From Winogradskyella sp. UBA3174 (GTDB lineage: Bacteria; Bacteroidota; Bacteroidia; Flavobacteriales; Flavobacteriaceae): a DNA stretch of 63,968 bases. The translations under genes were made by a program, and so were the position numbers. Every line of letters starts with the position of its first letter. Position 1 is the first letter of the stretch. The notes below the pieces were generated by a model. The model searched no databases and had not been told where the DNA came from. It was given only the letters and a program-made list of their open reading frames with translations. The stretch is from positions 111,017 to 174,984 of the forward strand of contig NZ_DEXW01000037.1 of the NCBI RefSeq assembly GCF_002364335.1, read 5' to 3'. Below are positions 32,160-42,484 of the stretch, piece by piece.

Positions 32160-34103
32160 TTAATCTACGTTATCGTGTAAAAATGAATTGTTGCTTCTTA
32201 ACTGAATGTCTTCGTTATCATCTGTTCCGACAGACATTCTAGAAGCGCTAGTTTCAGAAGAATGCTGTGCATCTTCTAAATTAACACCTTGTCTTTTGTA
32301 AGCAGGCTCTCTTTCTATTTCATCAATCTTTGCGGTATTGAATTTATAGTTAAAATCTTTCATTTTTCTTCTACGCTCATCTGCCCTAGCAATAAGCATT
32401 TCAGATATTGGGCTATTCATTGGGTCAATCTCCTCTTGACTAATTTCTTCAGTCTTTTTAACTGGTAGAATTTTCTTCTCAAAAACGATTTCTTCTTTTA
32501 CTTCTGCAGTTTCGGTTTTTGTGTTAATTGAAGATTCGAAAGTTTCAAAATCATCTAACGCATAACGCTTCTCACCTTCTTCATTTACTTCTGTTACAGA
32601 AATAATTTCAACAGGCCCTACAACATCTATATCTTTTACATCTTCGTCTAAGCTAAAAAACAATTTTTCTTCTTTAGTTTCTGGCTCTTCAACTTCTTCT
32701 ACCTCCTTATTAGACAATGGCAAATCAAATGTCAGTGTAATTTGCTCTTCTTCTTGCTCTACTTCAATAGCTTCAGCTTTATTTTGAATTGGTGTAATTA
32801 TAAACTCTTCTGACTTCGTTTCTATCTGAGGCTTTGTATCTAAAACTTCATCATAAATCAAGTTCATGTTTTTAATTACATCTGTAGTAAGAATTAAATC
32901 CATCCCAGAATTAGGTTCTACATTTACAGGTGTCTCTATAACATCTTCCTCTTCGACTAAACTATGACGGACAATTGGCGTTTCCTTCACTTCTTCTAAG
33001 ACGATATCTGGAGTTATAATTGCTGGCTCTCTTTCTTGTGTACTAACTTCTATTTCTGTAGTTTCTCCTAAAGCATGAATGACTTTTTTAGTTTCTGTAT
33101 TAGAAATTTCATTCTGCTGATCTATATCAAATCCTGTTGCTATAATTGTTACAGCAATAGATTCTTGCAAGGACTCGTCTTCACCTACACCCATAATAAT
33201 ATTAGCGCCATAACCTGCTTCTGCTTGTATATGATCATTAATCTCACCTATTTCATCGATAGTAATTTCTTGAGAACCAGAAACGATTAGCAACAATACA
33301 TTTTTAGCTCCTGTGATTTTGTTATCATTTAATAAAGGTGAATCTAAAGCTTTCATGATCGCTTCTTGTGCTCTTGTTTGTCCTGAGGCAGTGGAAGATC
33401 CCATAATTGCTGTACCACTATTACTTAATACCGTTTTAGCATCACGTAAATCAATATTTTGTGTGTAATGATGTGTAATTACTTCTGCTATACCCCTTGA
33501 TGCTGTTGATAATACCTCGTCCGCTTTAGAGAAACCTGCTTTAAAGCCAAGGTTACCGTATACCTCACGAAGTTTATTATTATTAATTACAACTAACGAA
33601 TCTACATGTGAACGTAATTTTTCAATACCGCGTTGCGCTTGTTCGTTACGCATTTTACCTTCAAACTGAAATGGCATCGTAACAATACCTACCGTTAAGA
33701 TATCGAGTTCTTTAGCCATTTTAGCAATAACAGGTGCGGCGCCTGTACCTGTACCACCACCCATTCCTGCAGTTATAAATACCATTTTAGTATTTGTATC
33801 TAGCATTCTACGGATATCTTCTAAACTTTCTATAGCTGCTTCCTCTCCTACATCTGGGTTTGCACCTGCACCTAAACCTTCAGTTAAGGCAACTCCTAAT
33901 TGAATTTTATTTGGAACACCACTATTATGTAGCGCTTGCGAATCTGTGTTACAGATTACAAAATCTACTCCTTTAATGCCTTGTTGAAACATATGATTGA
34001 TGGCATTACTTCCACCTCCACCAACACCAATAACTTTAATAACGTTAGATTGATGCTTAGGTAAATCAAATGAGATGTTTCCAAATTCGTTGCTATTACT
34101 CAT
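32160..34103 (-). CDS. ftsZ: Cell division protein FtsZ
   Basis: FtsZ is the tubulin-like GTPase that forms the Z ring. The N-terminal 320 residues hold the GTPase domain: VIGVGGGGSNAINHM, MGGGTGTGAAPV (tubulin signature), NNNKL, and the T7 loop region GFKAGFSKADEVL. The protein has 647 residues, far longer than the about 380-400 of E. coli or B. subtilis: roughly 320 residues of acidic, Glu-rich linker follow the core. The conserved FtsA-binding peptide of Bacteroidota appears as EPAYKRQGV about 40 residues before the C-terminus, rather than at the very end. It is the last gene of the cluster, ending at a terminator. Confidence 0.97.
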   Translation of the reverse strand: MSNSNEFGNISFDLPKHQSNVIKVIGVGGGGSNAINHMFQQGIKGVDFVICNTDSQALHNSGVPNKIQLGVALTEGLGAGANPDVGEEAAIESLEDIRRMLDTNTKMVFITAGMGGGTGTGAAPVIAKMAKELDILTVGIVTMPFQFEGKMRNEQAQRGIEKLRSHVDSLVVINNNKLREVYGNLGFKAGFSKADEVLSTASRGIAEVITHHYTQNIDLRDAKTVLSNSGTAIMGSSTASGQTRAQEAIMKALDSPLLNDNKITGAKNVLLLIVSGSQEITIDEIGEINDHIQAEAGYGANIIMGVGEDESLQESIAVTIIATGFDIDQQNEISNTETKKVIHALGETTEIEVSTQEREPAIITPDIVLEEVKETPIVRHSLVEEEDVIETPVNVEPNSGMDLILTTDVIKNMNLIYDEVLDTKPQIETKSEEFIITPIQNKAEAIEVEQEEEQITLTFDLPLSNKEVEEVEEPETKEEKLFFSLDEDVKDIDVVGPVEIISVTEVNEEGEKRYALDDFETFESSINTKTETAEVKEEIVFEKKILPVKKTEEISQEEIDPMNSPISEMLIARADERRRKMKDFNYKFNTAKIDEIEREPAYKRQGVNLEDAQHSSETSASRMSVGTDDNEDIQLRSNNSFLHDNVD

Positions 34104-34209
34104 ATTAATTGTGATTACGGGATTCTATATTTTAAACTTTATTCTCTATTTTTATTGGTGCCGATAAATCGAATACACAGACAACTCGCGAACTCTCCTT
34201 ACTCGGTCA

Positions 34210-35520
34210 TTATTCTGCATTATCCAAAAAATCCTTGACGCGCTCTGTTAACTTATCTAAAAACGATCTGCGTTCTTTTTGTGGCACTTCTGTAACTGGT
34301 TCTTCTTGAACACTATTTTCAGCAATTAACTCTTCAACTTCCTCTGCGTTCTTTCTGTCTTGGCGTTTTAAACCATCCATTACTAAACCAACAGCAGTTG
34401 CAAACAACGGACTTGCTATATCCTCGTCACTATCACCTGCTAGATGCTCATTTGGATATCCTATTCTTGTATCCATACCAGTTATGTACTCAACCAATTG
34501 CTTTAAATGCTTTAATTGACTTCCACCACCTGTTAAAACAATTCCTGCGATTAGTTTTTTCTTTTGCTCTTCGTGACCGTAATTTTTTATTTCAACATAA
34601 ACTTGCTCGATAATCTCAACAACCCTTGCGTGGATTATTTTAGACAAGTTTTTTAATGTAATTTCTTTTGGCTCTCTTCCTCTTAATCCTGGTATAGATA
34701 CAATTTCGTTATCCTTATTCTCTCCTGGCCAAGCAGATCCGAATTTCATTTTTAAAAGCTCAGCTTGCTTTTCAATAATAGAACAGCCTTCTTTTATGTC
34801 TTCAGTTATAACGTTTCCACCGAAAGGGATTACAGCAGTATGACGAATGATTCCATCTTTAAAAACTGCTAAATCGGTAGTTCCGCCACCTATATCGATT
34901 AATGCAACTCCAGCTTCCTTCTCTTCTCTACTCAAGACTGCATTTGCAGAAGCCAATGGCTCTAGTGTTATACCTTCAAGCTGTAGACCAGAACTCTTAA
35001 CACAACGTCCAATATTCCTTATAGACGATACTTGCCCTACTACAACATGAAAATTAGCTTCAAGTCTCCCACCATACATACCAATTGGCTCTTTGATTTC
35101 GGCTTGTCCATCAATCTTAAACTCCTGCGGTAATACATGTATGATTTCTTCACCAGGAAGCATCACTAACTTATGAACTTGGTTTATTAAACGATCTATA
35201 TCTTCTTCATCTATTACCACTTCAGAGTTTACTCGTGTAATGTAATCGCTATGTTGTAAACTACGAATATGCTGACCTGCAATACCAACAGTAACATCCT
35301 CTATTTTTTCTGAAGCTGCCGCTTCAGCTTCTTGTACTGCTTGCTGAATGGATTGTATCGTTTGGGTAATATTATTTACCACACCACGATGCACACCCAT
35401 ACTTTTAGATTTACCTACACCTAAAATTTCAACTTTACCGTACTCGTTTTTGCGACCAATCATGGCCACAATTTTTGTGGTTCCTATATCTAAACCTACC
35501 GAAATGTTATGTTTTTCCAT
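34210..35520 (-). CDS. ftsA: Cell division protein FtsA
   Basis: The 436-residue actin-like ATPase anchors FtsZ to the inner membrane. Phosphate-1 motif VGLDIGTTKIVAM, the SHS2 (1C) region and phosphate-2 motif ALIDIGGGTTDLAV are present; the adenosine motif is GIVLTGGGSQL. The C-terminal end SFLDKLTERVKDFLDNAE is an amphipathic helix that should insert in the membrane. It starts 3 bases after ftsQ and is followed 106 bases later by ftsZ. Confidence 0.96.
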   Translation of the reverse strand: MEKHNISVGLDIGTTKIVAMIGRKNEYGKVEILGVGKSKSMGVHRGVVNNITQTIQSIQQAVQEAEAAASEKIEDVTVGIAGQHIRSLQHSDYITRVNSEVVIDEEDIDRLINQVHKLVMLPGEEIIHVLPQEFKIDGQAEIKEPIGMYGGRLEANFHVVVGQVSSIRNIGRCVKSSGLQLEGITLEPLASANAVLSREEKEAGVALIDIGGGTTDLAVFKDGIIRHTAVIPFGGNVITEDIKEGCSIIEKQAELLKMKFGSAWPGENKDNEIVSIPGLRGREPKEITLKNLSKIIHARVVEIIEQVYVEIKNYGHEEQKKKLIAGIVLTGGGSQLKHLKQLVEYITGMDTRIGYPNEHLAGDSDEDIASPLFATAVGLVMDGLKRQDRKNAEEVEELIAENSVQEEPVTEVPQKERRSFLDKLTERVKDFLDNAE

Positions 35521-35523
35521 AGT

Positions 35524-36246
35524 TTACTTTTTGGTGCATATAACTTGTTTATCAAATTTTAGATTCACTACGCTATAGCTATCTAATATTTTGTCTTTCA
35601 TTGCCTTTTGATAAAAAGCTTTGAAATTATTTATTTTTTTATCTAACTTCTTTAATGTTCCTAAATGAACAATAAAATCATTTTTTCGAACTTTAAAATC
35701 TATACTTCCATCAGCATTCTGTCGAATCTCGATGACATGTATTTTTAAAAATGCATCCTCGTCTACAGCTTTAGCAAATTGAAAAACTGTTTCGAGTTCA
35801 TTTTTTTTAATATTTCCAGTAACTAAAGGCACTCTTGCGGAATAATTAGACGACAAAGGCATAAAAGAACCCCTATCATCTATATAATATGACGCGTTTG
35901 TACTTACTCTTGCAATAGGTCTTTTTTGTTCAATTTCTACAGAAAGCTCACCGTTTACTGACATAAACACCTCTGCTTCCTTTATCATTGGATTAGAATT
36001 TAGGGCAATTTCTAATTCATTCAAATCTATAATATCTTTAGGCTGGTCTGTAACAGTCTCTTGATTTTGTATTAACAATTTACTAACAGTCGCATCTGTA
36101 ATAAACAACTTGTTTTCACCTAAAAATTTTATAGTTGGCTCACCTACTTTTCTAGAACTATTTCTTTGATTTGAAAACGCAAATAATCCACCAACGATAG
36201 CTAGTAAACCAATGATTTTTATATAGTTATAATTAATTCGGAACAC
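35524..36246 (-). CDS. ftsQ: Cell division protein FtsQ
   Basis: A 240-residue bitopic inner-membrane protein. A short cytosolic part is followed by one span (IIGLLAIVGGLFAFS), a POTRA-like region (KFLGENKLFITDATVSKLL, then LNSNPMIKEAEVFMSVNGEL) and a beta domain. It connects early and late division proteins. The start is GTG at 36246: no in-frame ATG is available before residue 87, and the start overlaps murC by 14 bases. Its assignment rests on weak sequence motifs plus the conserved place between murC and ftsA. Confidence 0.88.
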   Translation of the reverse strand: MFRINYNYIKIIGLLAIVGGLFAFSNQRNSSRKVGEPTIKFLGENKLFITDATVSKLLIQNQETVTDQPKDIIDLNELEIALNSNPMIKEAEVFMSVNGELSVEIEQKRPIARVSTNASYYIDDRGSFMPLSSNYSARVPLVTGNIKKNELETVFQFAKAVDEDAFLKIHVIEIRQNADGSIDFKVRKNDFIVHLGTLKKLDKKINNFKAFYQKAMKDKILDSYSVVNLKFDKQVICTKK

Positions 36247-37585
36247 TCAAAGCTTCTTTTATATATTTAACTTCCTCTCCAATATCACCAGCACCAATAG
36301 TCAATACTACTTGAGCATCAGATTTTTTTATTTCTTCAATTAATTCTGATTTTTGAATTAATTTTTTATTTGAATTTTTAATCTTATCAATTAACCATTT
36401 CGAAGTCACTCCTTCAATAGGCATTTCTCTAGCCGGATAAATATCTAGCAACAATAAGTCATCGAATTTTGAAAGGCTTTCAGCAAAATCGTCTACAAAA
36501 TCCCGCGTTCTACTAAATAAATGTGGCTGAAAAATCGCTAAAACTTTCTTATTAGGATACATTTCCCTTACCGCTTGATGAACAGCTTTAATTTCTTCAG
36601 GATGATGTGCATAATCATCTATAAAAACAAATTCATCTGTTTTAATCTGATAGGTAAATCTGCGTTTTACACCTTTATAAGATGCTAACCCCTTGGCGAG
36701 ATGACTGATAGGACAACCGTATTCTACAGCCATTGCCAAAGCTATTATTGCATTCGACAGATTGTGTCTACCAGGCAGGTTAAATTTGAAATCTTTATAT
36801 AATCCGTTAGGCGTTTTTACATCAAACACATAACTTCCATTTTCTATTTTTACGCTTTGCGCACTATAATCTGAATCATCTTCAATACCATAAGTGACAC
36901 CATCTAAAGGCAATCCATTTTTAACAAATAGTTTCCCATTTGGCTTAATACATTTGGCAAAGTCTTTAAATGATTTTATTAATTCTGAAGCGTCTCCATA
37001 AATATCTAAATGATCTGCATCCATTGATGTAATACATGCTAGATCTGGAGACAAGGTTAAGAATGAACGATCAAATTCATCTGCTTCTACAACTGTTACT
37101 TCCGTTCCGTTAATAATTAAGTTAGAATTGTAGTTTTCACTTATACCACCCAAAAACGCAGTTACAGGAGCATTACACTCATTAAGCAAATGTCCTAAAA
37201 TACTTGTTGTAGTTGTTTTTCCATGTGTACCAGCAACTGCAAGACATGTGGTTTGCCTAGTAATTTCACCAAGTATTGCTGATCGTTTTAAAACCTTAAA
37301 CTTATGGTCTATAAAATAATTTAATTCAGAATGATTTTTAGGTATTGCCGGTGTGTATACAACTAATGTTGTCTCAGAATTTAAGAATTCAGGATTAATA
37401 TGATTAATACTATCTTCAAAATGAACCAAAACGCCTAAGTCTTCAAGCGACTTTGTGATAGTAGTTGGTGTTTTATCATAACCTGCTACTTGTTTACCAT
37501 TTGTTACAAAATAACGCGCCAATGCACTCATGCCGATACCACCGATACCGATAAAATAGACGTTATTTATAGTGCTTAAATTCAT
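36233..37585 (-). CDS. murC: UDP-N-acetylmuramate-L-alanine ligase
   Basis: The 450-residue cytosolic ATP-dependent Mur ligase adds L-Ala to UDP-MurNAc. The N-terminal Rossmann domain begins NNVYFIGIGGIGMSALARYF. The ATP site is AVAGTHGKTTTTSIL (about 111-125), the metal/substrate loop VVEADEFDRSF, and the C-terminal domain has FIDDYAHHPEEIKAVHQAVR and FQPHLFSRTRDF. The GTHGKTTT and DDYAHHP signatures identify MurC within the family. It overlaps murG by 4 bases and ftsQ by 14. Confidence 0.97.
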   Translation of the reverse strand: MNLSTINNVYFIGIGGIGMSALARYFVTNGKQVAGYDKTPTTITKSLEDLGVLVHFEDSINHINPEFLNSETTLVVYTPAIPKNHSELNYFIDHKFKVLKRSAILGEITRQTTCLAVAGTHGKTTTTSILGHLLNECNAPVTAFLGGISENYNSNLIINGTEVTVVEADEFDRSFLTLSPDLACITSMDADHLDIYGDASELIKSFKDFAKCIKPNGKLFVKNGLPLDGVTYGIEDDSDYSAQSVKIENGSYVFDVKTPNGLYKDFKFNLPGRHNLSNAIIALAMAVEYGCPISHLAKGLASYKGVKRRFTYQIKTDEFVFIDDYAHHPEEIKAVHQAVREMYPNKKVLAIFQPHLFSRTRDFVDDFAESLSKFDDLLLLDIYPAREMPIEGVTSKWLIDKIKNSNKKLIQKSELIEEIKKSDAQVVLTIGAGDIGEEVKYIKEALSVPN

Positions 37586-38679
37586 TTAACTTTTAATAGT
37601 TTTTCAATCTCATCAACAATGTCATTCGTTGCATTTACCAATGCTAATGCCTCGATGTTTTCACTTAAATCTTTTTGTTTTTCTTTGTTTGAAATTAAAT
37701 TTGAAAATTGTTTTTTAAATTCAGATTCTAAATCCTTCTCTTTAATTAAAATAGCCGCATTTTTATCTACTATCGCTTTTGCATTTTTAGTCTGATGATC
37801 TTCTGCTACATTGGGTGATGGAATGAAAATTACCGGTTTACCAACTATACATAACTCTGAAACCGAAATAGCTCCTGCTCTTGATATTATTACATCTGCT
37901 GCTGCATACGCTAAATCCATAGTGTTTAAAAACGCATGTACTTGCACATTAGTTAATTTGTTATACTGCTTATATTGATCGTAATAGAGTTTACCACATT
38001 GCCATAATACTTGGATATCTTGCTCTTCAAAAAGCTCTAAATGCTCTTCAATTAGTTGATTTATGCGTCTTGCACCCAAGCTACCTCCTAAAACGAGTAA
38101 TGTTTGTTTACTATGAATTAAAGTAAACTCATCCTTTCCTTCTATATGTTTACTTTTTACTTCTAATAAATCTTTTCGGATAGGGTTACCTGTTATTTTT
38201 ATTTTTTCACTTGGAAAGAACTTTTCTAAACCTTCATAAGCCACACAAATCGTATTCACCTTCTTTGCCAATAACTTATTAGTAATACCTGGATACGAAT
38301 TCTGTTCTTGTATGAGACTAGGAATTCTTTTAGATGTGGCCATTTGCAATAATGGTCCACTTGCAAAACCACCAGTTCCTATGACAACATTTGGCTTAAA
38401 TAATTTTAATATTTTTCTTGAACGTAATAAACTGATAATTAACTTAAACGGAAACGCTAAATTTCTCAGTGTTAATTTTCGTTGAATACCAGAAATCCAC
38501 AATCCTTCAATCTTATATCCAGCTTGCGGCACTTTGTCCATCTCCATTCGGTCTGATGCACCAACAAATAAAAATTCAGCATTAGGGTAGCGCAACTTTA
38601 ATTCGTCTGCAATTGCAACAGCAGGATAAATATGCCCTCCTGTTCCTCCACCTGATAATATGAATTTGTAGTTACTCAT
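37582..38679 (-). CDS. murG: UDP-GlcNAc:lipid I N-acetylglucosaminyltransferase
   Basis: The 365-residue peripheral membrane enzyme (GT28) makes lipid II from lipid I. Motifs: ILSGGGTGGHIYPAVAIADE at the start, IGTGGFASGPLL, LIQEQNSYPGITNKLL, VLGGSLGARRINQLI and ISRAGAISVSELCIVGKP (donor site). Length and motif spacing match the family. It overlaps ftsW by one base (TAATG arrangement) and murC by four (ATGA), suggesting translational coupling. Confidence 0.97.
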   Translation of the reverse strand: MSNYKFILSGGGTGGHIYPAVAIADELKLRYPNAEFLFVGASDRMEMDKVPQAGYKIEGLWISGIQRKLTLRNLAFPFKLIISLLRSRKILKLFKPNVVIGTGGFASGPLLQMATSKRIPSLIQEQNSYPGITNKLLAKKVNTICVAYEGLEKFFPSEKIKITGNPIRKDLLEVKSKHIEGKDEFTLIHSKQTLLVLGGSLGARRINQLIEEHLELFEEQDIQVLWQCGKLYYDQYKQYNKLTNVQVHAFLNTMDLAYAAADVIISRAGAISVSELCIVGKPVIFIPSPNVAEDHQTKNAKAIVDKNAAILIKEKDLESEFKKQFSNLISNKEKQKDLSENIEALALVNATNDIVDEIEKLLKVK

Positions 38680-39869
38680 TAAATTGTTTCACTTAAAATA
38701 TCTAATGGACTTACTTCGTCTGAAGTTTCCTTACCTTTTATTTCTTCGCGCTTTGCGCTTACGCTTAATATAATCCCTATGGCTAAACAGGTCATCCAAA
38801 TAGATGTTCCACCACTACTTATCAAAGGTAATGTTTGACCTGTTACAGGAAATAATTCTACAGCAACTGCCATATTTATTAAAGCCTGAAATACAATAGG
38901 CAAACCAACACCTAATACTAATAATTTACCAAAAACTGTATCTGACTTTTGCGATACTATGACTATTCTAAACAAGAGCCACGAATATAAAACCAAGAGA
39001 AATAAACCACCTATTAAGCCGTATTCTTCAATGATAATTGCGAAAATAAAATCTGATGAAGATTGTGGTAGAAAGTTCTTTTGAACACTTTTTCCCGGAC
39101 CAACACCTTGCACACCGCCTGATGCTATTGCGATTTTTGCTTTTTCGATTTGATAATCTGCTTCTGTGTCTTCTCCATTTGAGAAATTCTCAATTCTACT
39201 CATCCAAGTATCAACACGATTTGGCATCGCTTCTGGAAAAGCTTTAGCAATAAGAACAAAGAAAGTTAATGAAACTAAGCCGGTCCCAATAATGACTAAC
39301 AGGTATTTTATAGGGTACCCACCAATAAAAGCTAACATCGTTATCATTGTAAACACAATAGCTGTTGTGGAGAAATTGGCAGGTAAAATAAGCACCAAAA
39401 TAAGAAAAACTGGTCCCCAAAGCGGTAATAGAGTTTCTTTAAACGATATCGCCTTATCCTTAACTTTTGAAAGATACCTTGCAACGTAAACCATTAAAAC
39501 TAACGACGCTAAAGTCGATGTCTGAAAAGACATGTTTACAATGGGAATCTGTATCCATCGACTTGCATTTGCTCCATCTATTGTGGTCCCTTGCAGCATT
39601 GTCACTAATAACAAAACAAATACAATAGGTATCATAACCATAGACAAACCTCTAAAGTATTTATAAGGCACTCGGTGTATACCATACATAATAGCAAAGC
39701 CTAGAGCTAAATGCATAAAATGCTTAATAAAAAAAGAAAATGTATTACTTGAACTAACAGCAAGATTACTTGCAGCACTATACACTGGTAAAAAGGAAAA
39801 AATAGCTAAAAGCGTAGCTATAGCCCAAATGGCTCTATCCCCTTTTATTTGTGTAAACATGTTTTGCAT
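38679..39869 (-). CDS. ftsW: SEDS peptidoglycan glycosyltransferase FtsW
   Basis: The 396-residue protein has about ten membrane spans and polymerises lipid II at the septum with FtsI. SEDS landmarks are NLAVSSSNTFSFFIKHFMHL near the start, GANASRWIQIPIVNMSFQ, GVQGVGPGKSVQKNFLPQSS, DFIFAIIIEEYGLIGG, and VTGQTLPLISSGGTS near the C-terminus. The placement between murD and murG distinguishes it from RodA. Two ATG codons are possible (39869 and 39860). It begins 42 bases after murD. Confidence 0.95.
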   Translation of the reverse strand: MQNMFTQIKGDRAIWAIATLLAIFSFLPVYSAASNLAVSSSNTFSFFIKHFMHLALGFAIMYGIHRVPYKYFRGLSMVMIPIVFVLLLVTMLQGTTIDGANASRWIQIPIVNMSFQTSTLASLVLMVYVARYLSKVKDKAISFKETLLPLWGPVFLILVLILPANFSTTAIVFTMITMLAFIGGYPIKYLLVIIGTGLVSLTFFVLIAKAFPEAMPNRVDTWMSRIENFSNGEDTEADYQIEKAKIAIASGGVQGVGPGKSVQKNFLPQSSSDFIFAIIIEEYGLIGGLFLLVLYSWLLFRIVIVSQKSDTVFGKLLVLGVGLPIVFQALINMAVAVELFPVTGQTLPLISSGGTSIWMTCLAIGIILSVSAKREEIKGKETSDEVSPLDILSETI

Positions 39870-39911
39870 ACTTAACCTTTTATAGATAAATCCCTAATTC
39901 TTCTTCATTTA

Positions 39912-41243
39912 TTATAAATTACGCACAGCATTTTTAAATTGACGTCCACGATCTTCATAATTCTCAAACAAATCAAAACTTGCACAAGCAGGTGATAACA
40001 AAACATTATCTCCAGCTTCTGATACTTTATAAGCAATCTTTACAGCTTCACTCATGTACTGAGTTTCAATAATAACATCTACCATGTTACCAAAAGCCTC
40101 AAAAAGTTTTGCATTATCAACACCAAGGCATATTATAGCCTTAACTTTTTCATTTATAAATGGGAATAACTCATTATAATTATTCCCTTTATCTACACCG
40201 CCAACAATCCAAACCGTTGGTGCATCCATACTCTCTAAAGCGAAATACGTTGCATTAACATTTGTTGCTTTAGAATCATTGATATACTGGACTTTGTTAA
40301 TCTTCAACACATGCTCCAAGCGATGCTCAACACCTTGAAAATTCTCTAAACTTTCGCGTATCGTTTGCTTTCTAATTCTCAATAAATGCGCTACAGTAGA
40401 AGCTGCCATAGCATTTTTAATGTTGTGCTTTCCTTCTAGTGCTATATTTTCTGTTGGCATAATTATCTGGTTGTTATCTATTGTTATTATTATCTTATTA
40501 TTATCTAAATAGGCTCCTTCATCGACGACATTGGTTAATGAAAAAGGCAATGCTTTGGATTTAATTGAATTTGATTTTAACCAATCTAAAATCACTTCAT
40601 CATCTGCATCATAAATGAAGTAATCTTCTGCAGTTTGATTTTCTACAATTCTAAATTTTGAAGCGATGTAATTTTCAAACTTATAATCATACCGATCTAA
40701 ATGATCTGGTGTGATATTGGTTAAAATCGCAATCTTTGGTTTAAAATCTATAATATCATCTAACTGAAAACTACTAATCTCTAAAACATAATTCTCGTGA
40801 TTTTTTTCAAGAATTTGCTTTGCAAAACTGTCACCTATATTTCCTGCTAAACCAACATCTAGGACTTGTTTTAATAGATGATGTATTAACGTTGCCGTGG
40901 TTGTTTTACCGTTGCTCCCAGTTATACCAATTAATGTGGCATCTGTATAATATGAAGCAAATTCAATTTCTGAAACTACTTTAATACCAACTTTACGGAT
41001 TTGCTTTACCAAAGCCACTTTATCTGGAATACCAGGACTTTTCATGATGATATCTGCATTTAGAATTTTGGATTCTGTATGCTGTTTATCTTCAAATTCA
41101 ATTTCATTATTTAAAAGAACGTCTTTATACTGTTTTTTAATCTCACCTTTATCTGATACGAATACCTGATATCCTTTTGCTTTTGCTAGAAGCGCTGTTC
41201 CTACTCCACTTTCTCCGCCACCAAGAATCACTAATCGCTTCAT
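39912..41243 (-). CDS. murD: UDP-N-acetylmuramoyl-L-alanine-D-glutamate ligase
   Basis: The 443-residue Mur ligase adds D-Glu to UDP-MurNAc-L-Ala. It starts MKRLVILGGGESGVGTALLA; the ATP site is IGITGSNGKTTTATLIHHLL, followed by LEISSFQLDDI, LTNITPDHLDRYD and, in the third domain, NDSKATNVNATYFALES and LSPACASFDLFENYEDRGRQ, which is diagnostic for MurD. The start at 41243 overlaps the mraY stop by one base; in-frame codons upstream to 41300 lie within mraY and are rejected. Confidence 0.97.
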   Translation of the reverse strand: MKRLVILGGGESGVGTALLAKAKGYQVFVSDKGEIKKQYKDVLLNNEIEFEDKQHTESKILNADIIMKSPGIPDKVALVKQIRKVGIKVVSEIEFASYYTDATLIGITGSNGKTTTATLIHHLLKQVLDVGLAGNIGDSFAKQILEKNHENYVLEISSFQLDDIIDFKPKIAILTNITPDHLDRYDYKFENYIASKFRIVENQTAEDYFIYDADDEVILDWLKSNSIKSKALPFSLTNVVDEGAYLDNNKIIITIDNNQIIMPTENIALEGKHNIKNAMAASTVAHLLRIRKQTIRESLENFQGVEHRLEHVLKINKVQYINDSKATNVNATYFALESMDAPTVWIVGGVDKGNNYNELFPFINEKVKAIICLGVDNAKLFEAFGNMVDVIIETQYMSEAVKIAYKVSEAGDNVLLSPACASFDLFENYEDRGRQFKNAVRNL

Positions 41244-42484
41244 TATCGTATCTTCAATGTCACTATAGAAATAATAGCCAACAAAATGCCAACAATCCAA
41301 AAGCGTGTTACAATTTTACTTTCGTGATATCCTGATTTCTGATAGTGGTGATGTAATGGCGACATTTTAAATATGCGCCTTCCTTCTCCATACTTTTTTC
41401 TTGAGTATTTAAAGTAGCTGACTTGCATCATTACTGATAAATTCTCTGCTAAGAAAATTCCGCATAATACAGGTATTAACCACTCTTTTCTTACTGCAAT
41501 AGCAATTACAGCGATAATACCACCTATGGTTAAACTACCTGTGTCACCCATAAAAACTTGTGCTGGATAAGCATTATACCATAAAAATCCAATTAATGCT
41601 CCCACAAATGCAGCGATATAAATTGTGATTTCTTCAACTCTTGGGATGTACATTATATCTAAATATTCTGCAAAAACAATGTTACTAGAAACCCAAGCAA
41701 ATATTCCTAAGGTCAATACAATTATAGCCGAAGTTCCTGCTGCTAAACCATCAATACCATCTGTTAGATTCGCACCATTTGAAACTGCTGTTATGATAAA
41801 AATGCTGACTATTATAAAAACAAGCCAAGCATACTTTTCTAAATTTGGACTTATCCAAGTAATTAAATCTGAATAATCAAACTCATTACTTTTCATAAAT
41901 GGAATAGTTGTTTTTGTAGACTTTTCCTCAGCTTTAAATAATTTAGATGGTGGTAAATCTGGATTTTCCGCCAATAGTTCTTTTTGTTGTTGTATTGGTA
42001 ATTTTTCTTTTATTGTTACATCATTATGAAAGAATAATGTTGCACCGACTATAATCCCTAAACCTACTTGACCAAGAACTTTAAATCTTCCTTTTAAACC
42101 GTCTTTATCATTTTTAAATTTTTTGATATAGTCATCAATAAACCCTATAGTTCCCATCCAAAGCGTTGTAACTATTAGTAAAATGATATAAATATTTTCA
42201 AGCTTTGCTAACAATAAAACCGGAATAAGCGTTGCAAGGATTATTATAATCCCACCCATAGTAGGTGTTCCAGATTTTTCAACTTGTCCTTCTAATCCTA
42301 AATCGCGAATAGTCTCACCAACTTGCTGCTTCTGTAAAAATCTAATAATACGTTTTCCAAATATTGTAGAAATCAGCAATGACAAAATAATGGCTACAGC
42401 TGCTCTAAAGGTTAAAAAACCAAAAAGTGAAGCTCCAGGAAATTGGAACTGCTGTTCTAAATATTCAAATAAATAATATAACAT
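41243..42484 (-). CDS. mraY: Phospho-N-acetylmuramoyl-pentapeptide transferase
   Basis: The 413-residue polytopic enzyme makes lipid I. Motifs: TPTMGGIIIILATL, FIDDYIKKFKNDKDGLKGRF, ANLTDGIDGLAAGTSAI, YNAYPAQVFMGDTGSLTIGG and KMSPLHHHYQKSGYHESKIV. It is about 50 residues longer than E. coli MraY because of an inserted periplasmic-side stretch near residues 145-190 (EKLPIQQQKELLAENPDLPP), a feature usual in Bacteroidota. It joins murE directly: murE ends at 42485. Confidence 0.97.
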   Translation of the reverse strand: MLYYLFEYLEQQFQFPGASLFGFLTFRAAVAIILSLLISTIFGKRIIRFLQKQQVGETIRDLGLEGQVEKSGTPTMGGIIIILATLIPVLLLAKLENIYIILLIVTTLWMGTIGFIDDYIKKFKNDKDGLKGRFKVLGQVGLGIIVGATLFFHNDVTIKEKLPIQQQKELLAENPDLPPSKLFKAEEKSTKTTIPFMKSNEFDYSDLITWISPNLEKYAWLVFIIVSIFIITAVSNGANLTDGIDGLAAGTSAIIVLTLGIFAWVSSNIVFAEYLDIMYIPRVEEITIYIAAFVGALIGFLWYNAYPAQVFMGDTGSLTIGGIIAVIAIAVRKEWLIPVLCGIFLAENLSVMMQVSYFKYSRKKYGEGRRIFKMSPLHHHYQKSGYHESKIVTRFWIVGILLAIISIVTLKIR

